A stretch of 34,985 nt of DNA, taken from the NCBI GenBank assembly GCA_021325095.1, contig JAJPHV010000043.1, positions 1-34,985 of the forward strand, in the 5' to 3' direction. The notes beneath the pieces are model-generated. The model saw only the letters and a program-made list of their open reading frames with translations, did no database searches and was not told where the DNA came from. The position numbers and the translations under genes were made by a program. Source of the DNA: Chloroflexota bacterium (GTDB lineage Bacteria > Chloroflexota > Anaerolineae > Aggregatilineales > UBA2796). Below, one piece after another: positions 34,935 through 34,985 of the stretch (its first letter is position 1; every line of letters begins with the position of its first letter).

Positions 34935-34985
34935 ATGGGAAACAAAAGAGAACGTACAGATTGGCGAGAACAGCGGCGGTTACGG
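34935..34985 (+). CDS. IS630-like transposase, N-terminal start at window edge
   Basis: From ATG 34935 the frame reads MGNKRERTDWREQRRLR and runs off the window. A basic lead ending W-R-E-x-R-R-x-R resembles the segment before the HTH of IS630-type transposases. The identification is tentative because only 17 codons are visible. It follows the broken binding-protein gene directly. Confidence 0.4.
   Translation, partial: MGNKRERTDWREQRRLR

Noticed and set aside
1..34985. CRISPR arrays, tRNA or rRNA genes, phage structural genes, toxin-antitoxin pairs
   Set aside because: No regularly spaced repeats, cloverleaf-like sequences with CCA ends, rRNA-like stretches or recognisable phage or toxin families were seen on either strand.

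Overview
The window looks like accessory chromosome of a Chloroflexota bacterium, most likely of the Anaerolineae or a related heterotrophic lineage. This is an inference. It rests on the density of sugar ABC importers without dedicated ATPases, a MalT-like STAND regulator carrying a SARP/BTAD output domain, the mix of GntR, LacI and AraC regulators, and the general protein style. The DNA is moderately GC-rich by eye. No rRNA, tRNA, CRISPR array or housekeeping gene was seen.

Layout. 1-2520 is a scarred edge: a perfect-stem terminator, a beta-propeller fragment on the minus strand, the C-terminal half of a GH42 beta-galactosidase cut off by a decayed IS1595-family element, and the last ~68 codons of a lost LacI regulator. 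2512-9756 is one intact minus-strand block: LacI regulator, dipeptide-type binding protein, permeases DppB and DppC, ATPases DppD and DppF, and a polysaccharide deacetylase, joined by 4-26 nt overlaps. A palindromic operator candidate separates it from a divergent NicX/M29-like metalloenzyme gene (9948-10967). 11417-16880 mixes an IS982 pseudogene, a tandem GNAT acetyltransferase, a 5'-truncated neutral ceramidase joined head to head with a MalF/MalG-type permease pair, and an IS630 remnant.

17156-22133 (minus) is the most unusual part. It holds a large MalT-like STAND/TPR/BTAD regulator, a terminator, a 52-residue peptide with a signal-sequence-like segment that is missed at usual ORF cut-offs, and a second STAND ATPase with an N-terminal HTH-like region. 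They could form a signalling module, but only the architecture supports that.

After an ISAs1-family pseudogene, 23200-29787 is a coherent catabolic operon: a FadR-type GntR repressor with a recognisable promoter and overlapping palindrome, a large glycosidase-like protein of unassigned family, a sugar-binding protein and two permeases. 29836-31380 holds a DDE transposase fragment, a DUF6429 gene and an IS5-family (IS427-like) element with perfect 19-bp inverted repeats and a -1 frameshift heptamer, but also two nonsense codons. That element supplies the last residues and stop codon of an AraC regulator (31358-32227). The AraC gene is divergent from another permease pair and a Tat-exported binding protein, which appears to be cut off near 34904 by a further IS630-like insertion running off the window.

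Overall, several sugar and peptide uptake systems, each next to its own regulator and in some cases enzymes, are being eroded by at least six insertion-sequence families. The Dpp-type system and the 23308-29787 operon look complete apart from a shared sugar-importer ATPase, which must be encoded elsewhere.
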